Source: Deltaproteobacteria bacterium
GTDB taxonomy: Bacteria > Desulfobacterota > Desulfomonilia > UBA1062
Length of the DNA stretch: 64,000 nt
Direction: 5' to 3'
Assembly (NCBI GenBank): GCA_029547185.1
Contig: JAKPPU010000001.1
Location: forward strand, 62,001-126,000
The notes under the pieces were generated by a model that had not been told where the DNA came from, searched no databases, and saw nothing but the letters and a program-made list of their open reading frames with translations. Positions 34,302 through 42,232 of this stretch are shown in pieces; the stretch's first letter is position 1; the number at the start of each line of letters is the position of its first letter. A program made the position numbers and the translations under genes.

Positions 34302-35024
34302 TTAGCCTGCGGGAGATTCGATCTCGGCGATGATCCTCTTCACCGCCTCGACAGGGTCGGGCGACTTGCTGATGGGCCTGCCGATGACCATGAGGTCTGC
34401 TCCGGCATCGATTGCCTCCCTCGGGGTAGCAATCCTCTTCTGATCGCCTGCCTCGGACCACTGTGGCCTGACACCGGGCGTGATGACCACGGTGTCTTCC
34501 CGCACCCTTGCCCGGACGAACGGGAGGTCGGCAGGCGAGCATACGATCCCGTCTATGCCTTGGCCGACTGCGAGGTCGACCAGACCGCTCACCTGATCCT
34601 GGAGAGACCTGTCGATCCCGAGGGTGGGGAGGTCGTCCCGGCCGAGAGAGGTCAGCACGCTCACGCCGATGATCTTGGGCCTGGGTAAACCGCGGGACCG
34701 GGACTCCTCTTCCGCTGCCCGGAGGGCAGCCCTGATCATCTCGGAACCGCCGGATATATGGACGGTCATCATCTCGGCCTTCAGACTGACGGCGGATCTC
34801 ACGGCCCCGGCAACGGTATTCGGGATGTCGTGAAATTTGAGGTCGAGAAAGCACCTGAATCCTGATGAGGTTATGAGCTCGACCACCTCAGGCCCCGCTG
34901 CAGTGAAAAGCTCCAGCCCTACCTTAAACCATCCGACATGCCGGCCCAGCTTCTCGACCCACATGCGCGCCGCTTCCATATCTCCTACATCGAGGGGGAA
35001 TATTATCCGATCTCTTGCAGCCAT
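34302..35024 (-). CDS. pyrF: Orotidine 5'-phosphate decarboxylase
   Basis: Last step of UMP synthesis. 240 residues, class 1: [14 protein letters not shown], the catalytic DLKFHDIPNTV (Asp-x-Lys-x-x-Asp array), MTVHISGG, and VITPGVRPQWSEAGDQKRIATP. ATG 35024 lies inside the end of gmk (22-bp overlap) with GGAAGG six bases upstream; an ATG-like extension to 35057 is not supported. The two genes are probably translationally coupled. Confidence 0.96.
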   Translation of the reverse strand: MAARDRIIFPLDVGDMEAARMWVEKLGRHVGWFKVGLELFTAAGPEVVELITSSGFRCFLDLKFHDIPNTVAGAVRSAVSLKAEMMTVHISGGSEMIRAALRAAEEESRSRGLPRPKIIGVSVLTSLGRDDLPTLGIDRSLQDQVSGLVDLAVGQGIDGIVCSPADLPFVRARVREDTVVITPGVRPQWSEAGDQKRIATPREAIDAGADLMVIGRPISKSPDPVEAVKRIIAEIESPAG

Positions 35025-35599
35025 GGTATCCTTCCAGCCATTTCCGTGCGTGAGCATCTGGTTGCATCAATGATGCTCTGGACATCCTTTACAGCCTGCC
35101 CTATCACGCCGTTAACGACAATGTAATCGTACATTTTCCAGCATCTGAGCTCCTCGCGGGCATTCTTCAGGCGCAGGGAGAAGCTCTTTTCATTTTCCGT
35201 TCCCCGATGTTTGAGCCGCTTTGCCAGCTCATCGATGCTGGGAGGTATGATAAATACATAAGACCCGGTGAAACCTCTTTCTCTTGCCTGTCTGACGCCT
35301 TGGACATCGATGTCGAAGAGGATGTGCTTGCCCTCCTTCTCGTAGCGGCTGACCCAGTCAAGCGAGGTTCCATATGTATGATCGTGTACCTGCGCCCATT
35401 CGAGGAATACGCCCTTCGAGACCATCTCCTCGAACTCCTGCGGTGAAATGAAATAGTACTCTCTCCCGTGCATTTCCTCTGGCCGGGGCTTCCTTGTCGT
35501 GTACGAAACCGACAGGACGATGTCCGGATTGCGCTTCAGGACTTCAGAGATGATGGTGGACTTGCCGACCCCTGAAGGGCCGGAGATGAATATTCTCAC
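35003..35599 (-). CDS. gmk: Guanylate kinase
   Basis: Phosphorylates GMP to GDP. 198 residues: P-loop GPSGVGKST near the N-terminus, [21 protein letters not shown] (GMP binding), [14 protein letters not shown], and the LID region [13 protein letters not shown]. The start is a GTG that overlaps the stop of the DUF370 gene (GTGA), behind AAGGAG. The C-terminus extends about 10 residues past the usual end, overlapping the pyrF start. Confidence 0.96.
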   Translation of the reverse strand: MRIFISGPSGVGKSTIISEVLKRNPDIVLSVSYTTRKPRPEEMHGREYYFISPQEFEEMVSKGVFLEWAQVHDHTYGTSLDWVSRYEKEGKHILFDIDVQGVRQARERGFTGSYVFIIPPSIDELAKRLKHRGTENEKSFSLRLKNAREELRCWKMYDYIVVNGVIGQAVKDVQSIIDATRCSRTEMAGRIPWLQEIG

Positions 35600-35880
35600 T
35601 CCTTCTCCTTGGGAACCTCTTTGACTGCTCCTCCGTCGGAGAGCCTGTTGGATATGGTTTCTGCCTGAATGGCGCTCAGGATGACATGGGAGCTGTCCGT
35701 AATGATGATGGATCTCGTCTTTCTCCCCTGCGTTGCATCGATGAGCTGACCTCTCTCCCTGGCTTCCTCTCGGAGTCTTTTCATCGGGGAGGATGATGGA
35801 TTTACAATAGCGATGATCCTCGAAGAGACGACACCGTTATTGAATCCGATGTTCAAAAGTTTCGTATCATGCTTGCCCAT
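35596..35880 (-). CDS. remA: RemA/DUF370 family regulatory protein
   Basis: 94-residue protein of the extracellular matrix regulator RemA family: [30 protein letters not shown] and [27 protein letters not shown] are diagnostic. In Bacillus RemA binds DNA and activates matrix genes; in Gram-negative anaerobes the family usually sits between YicC and gmk, as here, and its role is not established. ATG 35880 has AGGAG seven bases upstream. It overlaps gmk by four bases. Confidence 0.93.
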   Translation of the reverse strand: MGKHDTKLLNIGFNNGVVSSRIIAIVNPSSSPMKRLREEARERGQLIDATQGRKTRSIIITDSSHVILSAIQAETISNRLSDGGAVKEVPKEKE

Positions 35881-35915
35881 AAAAACGCTCCTTTCTCTAT
35901 TAGAAGATATCAAGC

Positions 35916-36779
35916 CTATTCGATGTTCTGAACCTGTTCGCGGATTTTCTCGACCTCTGCCTTTGCATCTATGACATCATGGCTCAAAGCGGCGTCCTGG
36001 CTTTTCGAGCCGATGGTGTTGAGCTCACGGTTTATTTCCTGAAGGATGAAATCGAGACGTCTGCCGATCGAGGGCTCCGGGGAGGCAACGGCCTCCCTGA
36101 AGGAGACGATGTGGCTGTGGAGCCTCACGAGCTCTTCCGTTATGTCGGTTCTGTCTGCGATCAGGGCTACCTCCTGCTCGAGGCGGGTCTTGTCCACCAT
36201 GTCGGCCTTTGATTCGAGGAGTTCATTCAGACGCATCACGAGGCGGTCCCGGTAGAGCTGCACCATGTCCTGTGAGCTGGCTTTCATCTTTTCACGAAGG
36301 GAATCCAGGTACTCGGTCCGTGCGCAAATGTCATCCTTGAGGCGTCTGCCTTCATCGGTTTTCATGCGTATGAAAGAATCCAGGGCAACCTTAATACCTT
36401 TCCTGACCAAGGTCCACTGTTCTTCGGCATCTCGAATGCTTTCAGACATGACTCCGGGGAGCATGAGGATGTCACGGAAATTCACTTCACCGCCGAAATG
36501 CTGGACCATCTGGACCAGATCATTGAAATAGGTCCGCGCCAGGTCCCAGTTGATGGACAGCCTTTCCTGAACGTCCGAGGAAACGATTCTCGACACGCTC
36601 AGCTCGACCTTTCCCCTGGCTATCTGCTCATTCACGAGATCCCGGACAGGTATCTCGAGGGCGGACAAATCCTTCGGGAGCCTCACCCGGATGTCCCGGT
36701 AGCGGTGATTGACCCCCTTTACCTCGATATGATATCCGTTTTCATCGGCCTGGCCGAATCCTGTCATGCTCCGGGGCAT
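35916..36779 (-). CDS. yicC: YicC family endoribonuclease-like protein
   Basis: 287-residue YicC/YloC protein: opening [29 protein letters not shown], central coiled helices ([22 protein letters not shown]), and the C-terminal [23 protein letters not shown]. coli YicC is linked to RNA cleavage (RyhB decay), so an endoribonuclease role is likely by homology. AAGGAG is nine bases before the ATG. Its start overlaps the end of the DUF4416 gene by 16 bp. Confidence 0.95.
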   Translation of the reverse strand: MPRSMTGFGQADENGYHIEVKGVNHRYRDIRVRLPKDLSALEIPVRDLVNEQIARGKVELSVSRIVSSDVQERLSINWDLARTYFNDLVQMVQHFGGEVNFRDILMLPGVMSESIRDAEEQWTLVRKGIKVALDSFIRMKTDEGRRLKDDICARTEYLDSLREKMKASSQDMVQLYRDRLVMRLNELLESKADMVDKTRLEQEVALIADRTDITEELVRLHSHIVSFREAVASPEPSIGRRLDFILQEINRELNTIGSKSQDAALSHDVIDAKAEVEKIREQVQNIE

Positions 36780-37297
36780 CTCAATTTCTCCTTATAGAGG
36801 TTTCTCAATTCGTTAAAGATGCTGATCAGTTCGGGTGAGGCGTAATCCGGATAGGTCCACGGGAGCGCTTGATACGAGTCTTTTTTGTATATGAGGGTGA
36901 TCTCGGCCCAGATGCCCTTTCTCAGATAGATACGGTGGCTGTATGGTTTCGTCGTAGCAAGACAGATATTTTCCATGCTCAGTATCCCGGGATCGAGGTT
37001 TACGGTTCTCTTGCCGCCGGCCTTCAGCATGTCCTCGATTTCATTTGACCTGGTTTTCGCCTCGGGAAGGCAATCCCTCTGCGCGAGGATATCGAAGGCC
37101 AACAGGACCCGGTAGAGAGGAGAGCCCATTTCTTCTCTGTAATACGAGGTGAAGCTGAAAGGGATCGGCTCTGATTGGTAACCGGCCCTGCCATAGGTTT
37201 CCTTGAGGGCGGCGATCGCTTTATCCGCCATGGCGGAATCGCCGAACAGGACGCTGGAAAAGAGCATGACCTCACAGGGCAGTGCTGGTATACCCAC
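36764..37297 (-). CDS. DUF4416 family protein
   Basis: 177-residue protein of unknown function resembling DUF4416: MLFSSVLFGDSAMADKAIAALKETYG, FSFTSYYREEMGSPLYR, KAGGKRTVNLDPGILSMENICLATTKPYSHRIYL and the acidic-aromatic C-terminus YPDYASPELISIFNELR. The start is taken as a GTG at 37297, because GGGAGG lies six bases upstream and the family begins with a PALPCEV-like segment; the frame extension to 37390 lies within the heptose kinase gene. It overlaps that gene's end by 26 bp and yicC by 16 bp. Confidence 0.82.
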   Translation of the reverse strand: MGIPALPCEVMLFSSVLFGDSAMADKAIAALKETYGRAGYQSEPIPFSFTSYYREEMGSPLYRVLLAFDILAQRDCLPEAKTRSNEIEDMLKAGGKRTVNLDPGILSMENICLATTKPYSHRIYLRKGIWAEITLIYKKDSYQALPWTYPDYASPELISIFNELRNLYKEKLRCPGA

Positions 37298-38288
37298 CGG
37301 CTTCCTCCCTGCATATCCGGTACAGCTTGTCCCACGGTACGCTTGCAGCACCGACTTCTGCGACGACGAGACCGGCGGCCGTGTTTGCAATGACGGCGGC
37401 TTCCCTGGGAGTGGCTCCCGATACGAGCGCCAGGGTGAAGCATGCGATCACCGTATCTCCGGCCCCGGTCACATCATAGACGGCCCTTGCCATGGCAGGG
37501 ATATCGATCACCTCGTCAAACCTGTCGAACAGGCTCATCCCGTGCTCTCCCCGGGTGACAAGGACCATATCGCAGGGAAGGGTCGTCTTGATTCTGCGGG
37601 CCGCCGTGAGAATGTCATCGTATGATTCTATCTTGATGCCTGCACCGAAGCTCAGTTCTTTCGTATTGGGGGTGATGACGTCCACATTTCTGTAGAAGGA
37701 GAAGTTCCTCTCCTTGGGGTCCACGCAGACGAGCATGCCGCTTTCCTTCTTCATCGCGACCAACTCTTCGATGAGCTCCCTGCTCACGACACCCTTTGCA
37801 TAATCGGATATGATGACGGCGTCGATCGAGCCGGCGGTGCCCCGTACCGAAGCGATGAGCTGATTCCTCAGGCCTTCTGTTATGAAGGTTCTGTCTTCCC
37901 GGTCGAGCCTGGCAATCTGCTGGGTATGAGCGATGATGCGGGTCTTTACGGTCGTTCCCTTCCGGGGATCCGTCAGGATGTGATCGGATGGGACGCCGAT
38001 CTCCCTGAGGATGGAGAGGAGGATATCGCCTTGTGCATCGCTCCCTTTCACCCCGCCCATGAAGACCGATGCGCCGAGGCTCAGGAGGTTGTTGGCGACG
38101 TTGCCTGCGCCTCCGAGCTTGAACTTCTCCTCCTGCACATCGACCACGGGCACCGGGGCCTCGGGCGATATCCTTTCGACCTTGCCCCAGATATAATGGT
38201 CAAGCATGAGATCCCCGATGACCATCACGGTCTTTTTCTTCATGCCCTCGAAAATGGATTCCAGTTTGCCTTCCTCGATCATCAGCAT
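37272..38288 (-). CDS. rfaE1: D-glycero-beta-D-manno-heptose-7-phosphate kinase
   Basis: PfkB/ribokinase-fold kinase domain (HldE N-terminal half) for ADP-heptose synthesis in LPS inner core. 338 residues: MVIGDLMLDHYIWGKVERISPEAPVPVV is the family signature, then LGGAGNVANNLLSLGA, ISDYAKGV and the catalytic DVTGAGDTVIACF. The separate adenylyltransferase domain (RfaE2) is not attached or adjacent, so it must be encoded elsewhere. No clear ribosome binding site; start ATG 38288 or 38282. Confidence 0.94.
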   Translation of the reverse strand: MLMIEEGKLESIFEGMKKKTVMVIGDLMLDHYIWGKVERISPEAPVPVVDVQEEKFKLGGAGNVANNLLSLGASVFMGGVKGSDAQGDILLSILREIGVPSDHILTDPRKGTTVKTRIIAHTQQIARLDREDRTFITEGLRNQLIASVRGTAGSIDAVIISDYAKGVVSRELIEELVAMKKESGMLVCVDPKERNFSFYRNVDVITPNTKELSFGAGIKIESYDDILTAARRIKTTLPCDMVLVTRGEHGMSLFDRFDEVIDIPAMARAVYDVTGAGDTVIACFTLALVSGATPREAAVIANTAAGLVVAEVGAASVPWDKLYRICREEAGGYTSTAL

Positions 38289-38312
38289 TTGGTCACTATG
38301 AGAAATATACGA

Positions 38313-39512
38313 TTAGTTGTCAAGAAAAAGAGCATTTACGAAATATTGGGCATTGAACGGCTGGAGATCATCCATATCTTCTCCGATGCCGATATATCGG
38401 ATCGGAATTTCAAATTCGTTGGCAATCCCCACGATAACGCCGCCTTTCGATGATCCGTCGAGCTTCGTCATGGCGATGCCGGTTATGCCCAGCGCATTGT
38501 CGAACTGCCTGGTCTGCTCGATGGCATTCTGCCCGATGGTGGCATCGAGCACGATGAGGATCTCGTGGGGCGCGCCGGTGAGCTTTTTATCCAGAACGCG
38601 CTTGGTCTTCTTGAGCTCTTCCATGAGGTTTTCTTTGGTATGAAGTCTTCCGGCCGTATCGATGATCAATACGTCATGACCCCTCGACATGGCAGCCTGA
38701 AGCCCGTCGAATGCGACAGACGACGGATCGGCCCCCTCGTGGGATTTGACGAAATCCGCACCGACCCGGCCTGCCCAGTGTTCGAGCTGCTCGATGGCGG
38801 CTGCACGGTAGGTGTCCCCCGAGGCTATGATCACGGATTTGCCCTCGCTCTTGAGCCGGTGTGCGATCTTGGCGATGGTGGTCGTCTTGCCCGAGCCGTT
38901 CACGCCGGTAACCATGATGACAAAGGGTTTGACATCTTCGGGTATGGTGAGAGGGTTCTCCCGTTTCTTCAGTATGGCGGAGATCTCTGTCTTGATGGCC
39001 TCCATAGCCTGGCCTGCATCGCTGATGCTGTCCGCATTCTTCTGGATGTACTCGAAAATGGAGTACGCGGTCCTCACCCCGATGTCCGTACCCACGAGGG
39101 TTTCCTCAAGCTCCGTGAGAAGGCTGCCGTCGATGGCCTTCGACCGTTTGAATACCGAGGATATCCTGTCCACAAAGCCCTTGTGAGTCTTTGAGAGGCC
39201 CTTCTCCAGCTTCTCTTTCGGAGAGGGCACAGGTTTCTTCTCCGGTTTGGGGAGCACTTCCTGCTTTGGAGGAGCCTCCAATCTTTCCCGTGGAGGTACA
39301 TGCTCGGGTATGGCGGGTCTCCTCGGGTGAATACCCGGGATCGGAAGTGCCCATGCATTGCAGAAAATTGCGGCCGTGAGATACGCCCATGAAGGGATGT
39401 CGACAGGCTCGATAAAGGGAAGGGCATTCCGGAGGTCTGCAACATATAAATAGAAGAATACGTAGCTTATTAAATAAATAATGTAATCATAGGTACTGAA
39501 GCGGTATTTCAA
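38313..39512 (-). CDS. ftsY: Signal recognition particle receptor FtsY
   Basis: SRP receptor GTPase that docks ribosome-nascent chains to the membrane. About 399 residues. The N-terminus has two hydrophobic stretches (IIYLISYVFFYLYVA and WAYLTAAIFCNAWALPI), an unusual membrane anchor in place of an acidic A domain, followed by a Pro/Lys/Glu-rich linker, the four-helix N domain and the G domain: GVNGSGKTTT (G1), DTYRAAAIEQL (G2), DTAGRLH (G3), TKLDGSSKGG (G4). Start taken at TTG 39512: AAGGAGG stands exactly six bases upstream, whereas the upstream ATG at 39554 has none. Confidence 0.95.
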   Translation of the reverse strand: MKYRFSTYDYIIYLISYVFFYLYVADLRNALPFIEPVDIPSWAYLTAAIFCNAWALPIPGIHPRRPAIPEHVPPRERLEAPPKQEVLPKPEKKPVPSPKEKLEKGLSKTHKGFVDRISSVFKRSKAIDGSLLTELEETLVGTDIGVRTAYSIFEYIQKNADSISDAGQAMEAIKTEISAILKKRENPLTIPEDVKPFVIMVTGVNGSGKTTTIAKIAHRLKSEGKSVIIASGDTYRAAAIEQLEHWAGRVGADFVKSHEGADPSSVAFDGLQAAMSRGHDVLIIDTAGRLHTKENLMEELKKTKRVLDKKLTGAPHEILIVLDATIGQNAIEQTRQFDNALGITGIAMTKLDGSSKGGVIVGIANEFEIPIRYIGIGEDMDDLQPFNAQYFVNALFLDN

Positions 39513-39673
39513 CTCGTTCCTCCTTGAGAGAATATGGCTCGTCTTTCCTATCATAGGCGTTTCAAAAGAACAAGGTTAAGGATGTTGAGATTTATTGATA
39601 ATTCTCGGTAAGTTCGTGTGCGCTGGTTGAGCATCACCCTCAGGATGCATATTTGTGAAATGTGAAATTGGGG

Positions 39674-39702
39674 TTGACAGGATAAAGGCAAAAATGTACC
39701 CT
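39674..39702 (+). promoter_or_regulatory. Promoter for the first nitronate monooxygenase-like gene
   Basis: Consensus -35 TTGACA (39674-39679), 17-base spacer, TACCCT (39697-39702). A palindrome follows nine bases later, at the expected transcription start. Confidence 0.5.
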
Positions 39703-39710
39703 GATAAAGG

Positions 39711-39727
39711 TTAAAGTTAAACTTTAA
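39711..39727. promoter_or_regulatory. Operator-like palindrome, copy 1
   Basis: TTAAAGTT-A-AACTTTAA, a perfect 8+8 palindrome around one base, just downstream of the promoter. It matches 14 of 17 bases of the palindrome at 42080-42096 before the second flavoenzyme gene. Confidence 0.6.
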
Positions 39728-39764
39728 GCTATGAGGCAAATACATAACGTTCGAGGAGGAGATC

Positions 39765-40754
39765 ATGATAAAGACGGCCATCACCGAGATGTTCGGTATC
39801 AGGTATCCCGTTATCTGCGGAGCAATGATGTGGTTGTGCAAGCCAAGCCTGTGTGCGGCCATATCCAATGCCGGGGGCATGGGGAACCTGACTGCCGCGA
39901 ATTACGAGACAGAGGATGACTTCAGGAAGGCTATTCGTGAGGTGAGGGAGCTCACGGACAAGCCCTTCATGATCGGGCTTACCCTGCTCCCGTCCATCCG
40001 GATAACCGGAGAGCATCACAAGATGTATGCCAGGGTATGTGCCGAGGAAAAGGTTGCGGGCATAGAGGTTTCCGGATCGCCCCTGGACAAGGTTGCGGGG
40101 AAAGACGGGGTCGCGATGCTCAAAGATGCAGGGGTGAAGCTCTTCCACAAGGTAGGCTCGGTGCGTCATGCTCTGCACGCCAAAAAGGCCGGATATGATG
40201 GGGTTTATGCCGCCGGTTTCGAGGAAGGCGGACATCCCCTGGATGACGATGTCACCACGATGGTTCTCACGCCGAGGATCGTCGATTCTGTAGACCTTCC
40301 GGTAGTCACCGTCGGTGGGATCGCCGATGGGAGGTCTCTGGCAGCCGCGCTTACCCTGGGCGCCCAGGGAGTCATGATGGCAAGCAGGTTCATCGCAACT
40401 ACGGAATGTGAAGTCCATGACAATATAAAAAAGGAGATCATCGCACGGCAGGAGTTCGAGACCACGATGATCTGCAAAAGTCTCGGGCTCCAGGGGAGGG
40501 CCCTGAAGAACAGGGTCAGCTCTGATGTGCTCGAGCTCGAGAGGAAGGGCGGGGGTCTGGATCAACTCATCCCATTGATCTCCGGAACGAGGATCAAAGA
40601 GGCCTGGGAAAAGGGGCTCGTTGACGATGCCCCTCTCATGGTGGGCCAGTCCATAGGGCACATTCACGGCATCGTGAGCTGCAAAGAGCTCCTCGATACC
40701 ATGCATGATGAAGCGGTTGCGCATATGAAGAGGGCAATGAGCCTCGTCCAGTAA
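39765..40754 (+). CDS. Nitronate monooxygenase-like flavin oxidoreductase
   Basis: 329-residue TIM-barrel FMN enzyme of the 2-nitropropane dioxygenase/nitronate monooxygenase (NPD) superfamily. Seen: ITEMFGIRYPVICGAMMW, AAISNAGGMGNLTA, GYDGVYAAGFEEGGH (the His usual in the active site), VTVGGIADGRSLAAALTLGAQGVMMASRF (phosphate binding). In strict anaerobes such proteins more likely reduce or isomerise acyl-CoAs, as FabK-like or butyryl-type reductases do, than use oxygen. GAGGAGG precedes the ATG. It has a sister gene convergent at 40874 with which it shares an operator motif. Confidence 0.9.
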   Translation: MIKTAITEMFGIRYPVICGAMMWLCKPSLCAAISNAGGMGNLTAANYETEDDFRKAIREVRELTDKPFMIGLTLLPSIRITGEHHKMYARVCAEEKVAGIEVSGSPLDKVAGKDGVAMLKDAGVKLFHKVGSVRHALHAKKAGYDGVYAAGFEEGGHPLDDDVTTMVLTPRIVDSVDLPVVTVGGIADGRSLAAALTLGAQGVMMASRFIATTECEVHDNIKKEIIARQEFETTMICKSLGLQGRALKNRVSSDVLELERKGGGLDQLIPLISGTRIKEAWEKGLVDDAPLMVGQSIGHIHGIVSCKELLDTMHDEAVAHMKRAMSLVQ

Positions 40755-40823
40755 GTTGCCTAAGAATACAGGGGATGAAAGCCCTTGCGTCCTTGGCAGG
40801 TCTGCCTGGAAGATCAAAGAAAA

Positions 40824-40854
40824 AAACGGACGGATCACGAAGATCCGTCCGTTT
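40824..40854. terminator. Bidirectional terminator between the two flavoenzyme genes
   Basis: Perfect 13-bp stem AAACGGACGGATC / GATCCGTCCGTTT with a 5-base loop. The plus strand exits into TTT and the minus strand into TTTTTT, so it can stop transcription from both convergent genes. Confidence 0.85.
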
Positions 40855-40873
40855 CGCTTTCACTGTTTGACGC

Positions 40874-42010
40874 TTACGCTTCAGCCGGAGCAGATGACTT
40901 TTTCGTCGTTTTTGCCCTGGGTTTGGCTTTCGGCTTCTCGCTCTTCGAGGCTTGGGCCTTTTCAGGCTTTGCCTTCTTGGCCAGATTCAGTGAAATCTCT
41001 TCAGCCTCCCTTACCGTGCGTTCAATGACCTCTGCAACAGTAGGATTATCCTTGATGAGGCCGGTTGACTGGCCCACGGGGAGCACGCCGGTCGTCAGAT
41101 CGCCGAACTCGGTTGCCACGCGGATGGCCTTGAAGGCGTTTGCCATGTAGGCAAGCTGCATGGCATTCTTCCATCCGGAGGCCAGTACGCCGATAAAGAG
41201 CTTGAAATAGGGCAGGTGAAGCTGTTGGGCAATGTCCTTTGAGTTGGTAAGGGCCTGGAACATCTTCTTGATGTTCAAACCCTCCCTGATGGCCCTCTTT
41301 GCTGCCTTGGTATTGAGCACCCTGCAGCCAAGTCCGTCAAATCGTGTGGAGTAAACGGTGTCGTATATATCCTTCTCGATCGAGAGGTTCTTGTACGTAT
41401 CGTGGAGGGGGCTTTCCTGCGTTGTCATGAGCCGCGTGCCCATGGCAGCTCCGTCCGCTCCGAGGGCGAGAGCTGCTGCCAGGCCCCTTCCGTCCGCGAT
41501 GCCGCCTGCGGCGATTATAGGAATGTTGACAGCGGAGGCGATGGCCGGTATCAGGCAGAACGTCGTTGCATCGCCGCCGTGGGCGGCAGCCTCGTGCCCT
41601 GTCACCAGGAGGCCGTCGCATCCATAGTCCTGCGCTCTCTTTGCATGCTTGTGGTTGACGACCGTGGCAATGACCTTTCCGCCGTACTGGTGGGCTGCAT
41701 TGACGATCCAGTCGCCCTTGCCCAGGGAAAAGTTGATCACCGGCACCTTCTCATCGAGGGCAACCTGGGCATTCTCGGAAGCACCCGGGAAAAGGAGGGT
41801 CGCATTCGTTCCGAATGGCTTGTCGGTGAGGCTCTTGATCTCCCTGATCGCCTTTCTGGTCTGATCCGCATCGAGGGGACCTGTGGCCAGGATGCCCAGA
41901 CCGCCGGCGTTCGATACGGCAGCAACCATTTTCGGAACGCTTATCCAGCTCATACCTGAGAGGACGATGGGATGCTGAATGCCTAACATTTCTGTAAGCC
42001 GTGTCTTCAT
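40874..42010 (-). CDS. Nitronate monooxygenase-like flavoenzyme with Lys-rich tail
   Basis: 378-residue FMN TIM-barrel, same superfamily as its convergent neighbour but clearly diverged: LTEMLGIQHPIVLSGMSWI, VSNAGGLGILATG, DGLLVTGHEAAAHGG (active-site His segment), IAAGGIADGRGLAAALALGADGAAMGTRLM. The last 35 residues are a Lys/Ala/Pro-rich, histone H1-like tail (11 Lys, 1 Arg; from AKKAKPEKA to SSAPAEA), which is not typical of the family. AGGAG lies six bases before ATG 42010. Probably also an acyl-CoA or enoyl-type reductase in this anaerobe. Confidence 0.9.
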   Translation of the reverse strand: MKTRLTEMLGIQHPIVLSGMSWISVPKMVAAVSNAGGLGILATGPLDADQTRKAIREIKSLTDKPFGTNATLLFPGASENAQVALDEKVPVINFSLGKGDWIVNAAHQYGGKVIATVVNHKHAKRAQDYGCDGLLVTGHEAAAHGGDATTFCLIPAIASAVNIPIIAAGGIADGRGLAAALALGADGAAMGTRLMTTQESPLHDTYKNLSIEKDIYDTVYSTRFDGLGCRVLNTKAAKRAIREGLNIKKMFQALTNSKDIAQQLHLPYFKLFIGVLASGWKNAMQLAYMANAFKAIRVATEFGDLTTGVLPVGQSTGLIKDNPTVAEVIERTVREAEEISLNLAKKAKPEKAQASKSEKPKAKPRAKTTKKSSAPAEA

Positions 42011-42067
42011 ACCTGACTCCTTATCGGATTGTGTTCCTGCCAACAGCCTGTTCGCAGACCCTGAAAC

Positions 42068-42096
42068 ATGATATAAAGATTGAAGTTAAACTACAA
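42068..42096 (-). promoter_or_regulatory. Promoter with overlapping operator, copy 2
   Basis: Minus strand: -35 TTGTAG (42096-42091), 17-base spacer, -10 TATCAT (42073-42068). The palindrome TTGAAGTT-A-AACTACAA (42080-42096, one mismatch) covers the -35 and half of the spacer, so a bound protein would block it. Confidence 0.55.
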
Positions 42097-42145
42097 GGTT
42101 GTATAAGCGAACGGATAACCCTTGTCAAGGGAGCTTTTGTGCACG

Positions 42146-42162
42146 GGGGTGCAAAACACCCC
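42146..42162 (-). terminator. Short GC hairpin after the lipoprotein gene
   Basis: GGGGTG-CAAAA-CACCCC, 71 bases past the stop of the minus-strand lipoprotein gene. The stem is only six pairs and there is no T-run, so termination is uncertain. Confidence 0.3.
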
Positions 42163-42232
42163 GGTAAAAACCGTCCATCCAGGAGAACCGCAAGGCTGTG
42201 ATGCATGCAGAACGTGGCTTCCGTATTGCAAA

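Noticed and set aside
39551-39880. 109-residue minus-strand frame upstream of ftsY
   Set aside because: It covers the promoter and first codons of the flavoenzyme gene in antisense and shows no protein-like pattern.
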